From: an uncultured bacterium
GTDB taxonomy: Bacteria; Verrucomicrobiota; Kiritimatiellia; RFP12; UBA1067
DNA length: 33,300 bases
Assembly (NCBI GenBank): GCA_902779865.1
Contig: CACZDG010000051.1
Coordinates: 1 to 33,300, forward strand
Reading direction: 5' to 3'
Shown: in pieces, positions 32,703 through 33,300 of the stretch
Position numbering within the stretch: position 1 is the stretch's first letter
Layout: each line of letters opens with the position of its first letter
Notes under the pieces: generated by a model
Seen by the model: the letters and a program-made list of their open reading frames with translations, nothing else
The model's database searches: none
What the model was told of the DNA's origin: nothing
Translations under genes and position numbers: made by a program

Positions 32703-32775
32703 TCACGCAAAGTCCGCTAAGATCGCAAAGTCATCCATGAAACAGAACTTCGCGTACTTTGCGAACTTGGCGTGA
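32703..32775. repeat. imperfect 29-bp-arm inverted repeat with internal CGCAAAG-type periodicity
   Basis: The arms 32703-32731 and 32747-32775 are complementary at 23 of 29 positions, with a 15-nt loop. Each arm is itself built from short direct units (CACGCAAAG, CGCTAAG, CGCAAAG) spaced about 9 bp apart. This resembles a dispersed palindromic (REP-like) element. It could form a hairpin in either transcript. Confidence 0.65.
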
Positions 32776-32850
32776 AACTGTTACATGGAAGGTGGCATTT
32801 GAATGTGCAAAAAAGTGTCCGGCCCTATTGATACAACAAGGAACAACGAA

Positions 32851-32955
32851 ATGCAGACGATAGATGAAGTGAGAGAGCATTGTCGGTTCGTAGGTAGGGT
32901 ATCGAGATGGTGCGTTTACTTTCGCGCGCTACGCTGGAGTATAAGGCCGTGCTAG
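32851..32955 (+). CDS. possible 34-residue small ORF
   Basis: ATG at 32851 lies 8 nt after AAGGA (32838-32842) and opens a 34-codon frame (MQTIDEVREHCRFVGRVSRW and on) ending at TAG inside the first unit of the 23-bp array. The product is basic, with two Cys and several Trp residues. It may be a remnant of a longer gene cut by expansion of the array. No homology is recognised. Confidence 0.2.
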   Translation: MQTIDEVREHCRFVGRVSRWCVYFRALRWSIRPC

Positions 32956-33088
32956 ACTGGGGTGTGGCAACGCGCTAGACTGGGGTGTGGCAACGCGCTA
33001 GACTGGGGTGTAGCAACGCGCTAGACTGGGGTGTAGCAACGCGCTAGACCCGGGTGTAGCAACGCGCTAGACCCGGGTGTGGAAAATC
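32951..33088. repeat. 23-bp tandem repeat, six copies
   Basis: Units begin at 32951, 32974, 32997, 33020, 33043 and 33066, each starting GCTAGAC. Units 1-4 continue TGGGGTGT and units 5-6 CCGGGTGT, with G/A variation in the following base. The last unit diverges at its 3' end. There are no spacers, so it is not CRISPR. The unit length is not a multiple of three, so it is not a coding repeat. It behaves like a minisatellite or iteron-like array. Confidence 0.9.
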
Positions 33089-33113
33089 CTTGGTTCGTTG
33101 GTTTCCTGGTTCG

Positions 33114-33161
33114 ACCAACTAACCAACTAACCAATTAACCAACTAACCAACTAACCAACAA
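33114..33161. repeat. 8-bp tandem repeat, about six copies
   Basis: Units of ACCAACTA (with one ACCAATTA and a last ACCAACAA) run from 33114 to 33161. Just upstream, 33090-33112 contains TTGG/GGTT blocks that could pair with the array. It lies immediately ahead of the A/T-rich segment and promoter of the next gene. Confidence 0.85.
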
Positions 33162-33184
33162 TGAAAGTTTTTTGAAAAAAGTTC

Positions 33185-33214
33185 TTGCAAGGTGTGAACC
33201 GCCTGTGGTACAAT
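33185..33214 (+). promoter_or_regulatory. strong promoter of the gene at 33271
   Basis: TTGCAA (33185-33190), an 18-nt spacer, then TACAAT (33209-33214) preceded by TGG (extended -10). An A/T-tract (TTTTTTGAAAAAA near 33168-33180) just upstream resembles an UP element. The start is expected near 33221, immediately followed by the palindrome GCCCAATTGGGC (33225-33236), which may be a 5' hairpin or an operator. Confidence 0.6.
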
Positions 33215-33270
33215 TACGCGCGTGGCCCAATTGGGCACTAAACCAAAAACGAAACAAGAAAGGAAAAACA

Positions 33271-33300
33271 ATGGCCAACCAAGAAAACGGTTCGGTGAAA
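33271..33300 (+). CDS. 3'-truncated gene, possibly a cold-shock domain protein
   Basis: Only ten codons are in the window (MANQENGSVK). AGAAAGGA lies 6 nt before the ATG. The GSVK ending is where cold-shock proteins usually continue with WFN, and the strong promoter with a ~50-nt leader fits a highly expressed small RNA chaperone. Ten residues are too few for certainty. Confidence 0.4.
   Translation, partial: MANQENGSVK

Larger units (their letters stand above)
32446..33270. other. 825-bp repeat-rich intergenic region
   Basis: No standard gene. It holds the operon promoter (minus), two possible small ORFs, one long inverted repeat, a 23-bp tandem array, an 8-bp tandem array, and the promoter of the last gene. 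Each is listed separately. No transposase frame, tRNA or clear origin-type box was found. Confidence 0.7.

Noticed and set aside
32800-32955. Remnant of an insertion sequence or REP-associated transposase
   Set aside because: Strings such as AAAAAGTGTCCGGCCC recall mobile-element ends, but no terminal inverted repeats, target duplications or transposase motifs could be found.
32951-33161. CRISPR array
   Set aside because: Units are directly adjacent without unique spacers, and no cas genes are in the window.

Overview
The window reads like chromosomal DNA of a GC-rich, Gram-negative-type bacterium. Codons are strongly G/C-ending, and Sec, Tat and lipoprotein signals are present. Several traits point to the PVC superphylum, possibly a Kiritimatiellota-like gut lineage: a SecA with a long insert, a eukaryotic-type hexokinase, a secreted protein with an Asp-rich 'DDWDGDGLANEIDPNP' segment, and uronate/sugar genes. 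That placement is an impression from gene content, not a measured phylogeny. No rRNA, tRNA, CRISPR array or intact transposase was seen.

Layout. (1) 1-1968: a low-GC accessory cluster of three overlapping plus-strand frames. They are a 5'-truncated protein with a His/Cys dyad resembling clan CD (caspase/gingipain-like) peptidases, a secreted unknown, and a broken secreted unknown. (2) 2125-11220: rpoB-rpoC-rsmD, with its own sigma70-type promoter and a hairpin leader, and without the rplKAJL genes that usually precede rpoB. (3) 11205-11510: promoter, about 265 nt of highly structured sequence, then an intrinsic terminator. This is a candidate stand-alone non-coding RNA that I could not assign to a known family. 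(4) 11522-14626: secA from a near-leaderless promoter. Its frame is broken by what looks like a 65-nt deletion that removes the Walker A lysine. (5) 14697-17240: a small secreted His-rich WxxGxW protein, fabG, and an unknown gene with a one-base frameshift. (6) 17408-21302, minus strand: a hexokinase-galactokinase-sugar permease operon for uptake and phosphorylation of glucose and galactose. (7) 21443-32445, minus strand: ten tightly packed genes, many with 4-nt overlaps or gaps under 25 nt. In transcription order they are altronate dehydratase-like, Gfo/Idh/MocA oxidoreductase, dapB, an HtrA-type lipoprotein protease, a protease-dead HtrA-like PDZ protein, a PhnP-like metallo-hydrolase, a secreted unknown, tsaD, hisA and a Tat-exported metallo-hydrolase. 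(8) 32446-33270: an 825-bp repeat-rich intergenic region with a 29-bp-arm inverted repeat, a 23-bp x 6 tandem array, an 8-bp x 6 array and two possible small ORFs. It ends in a strong promoter for a gene cut by the window edge, whose first ten residues suggest a cold-shock protein.

How it fits together. Most genes are housekeeping: transcription, 16S rRNA methylation, protein export, fatty acid, lysine and histidine synthesis, and tRNA t6A. Two minus-strand operons add carbohydrate use and envelope quality control. All six promoters I could place carry an extended -10 (TGn before TANNNT), three of them with the identical string TGATATACT. Three broken frames (1449-1968, secA, 15931-17240) need checking against reads before any is treated as real gene decay.
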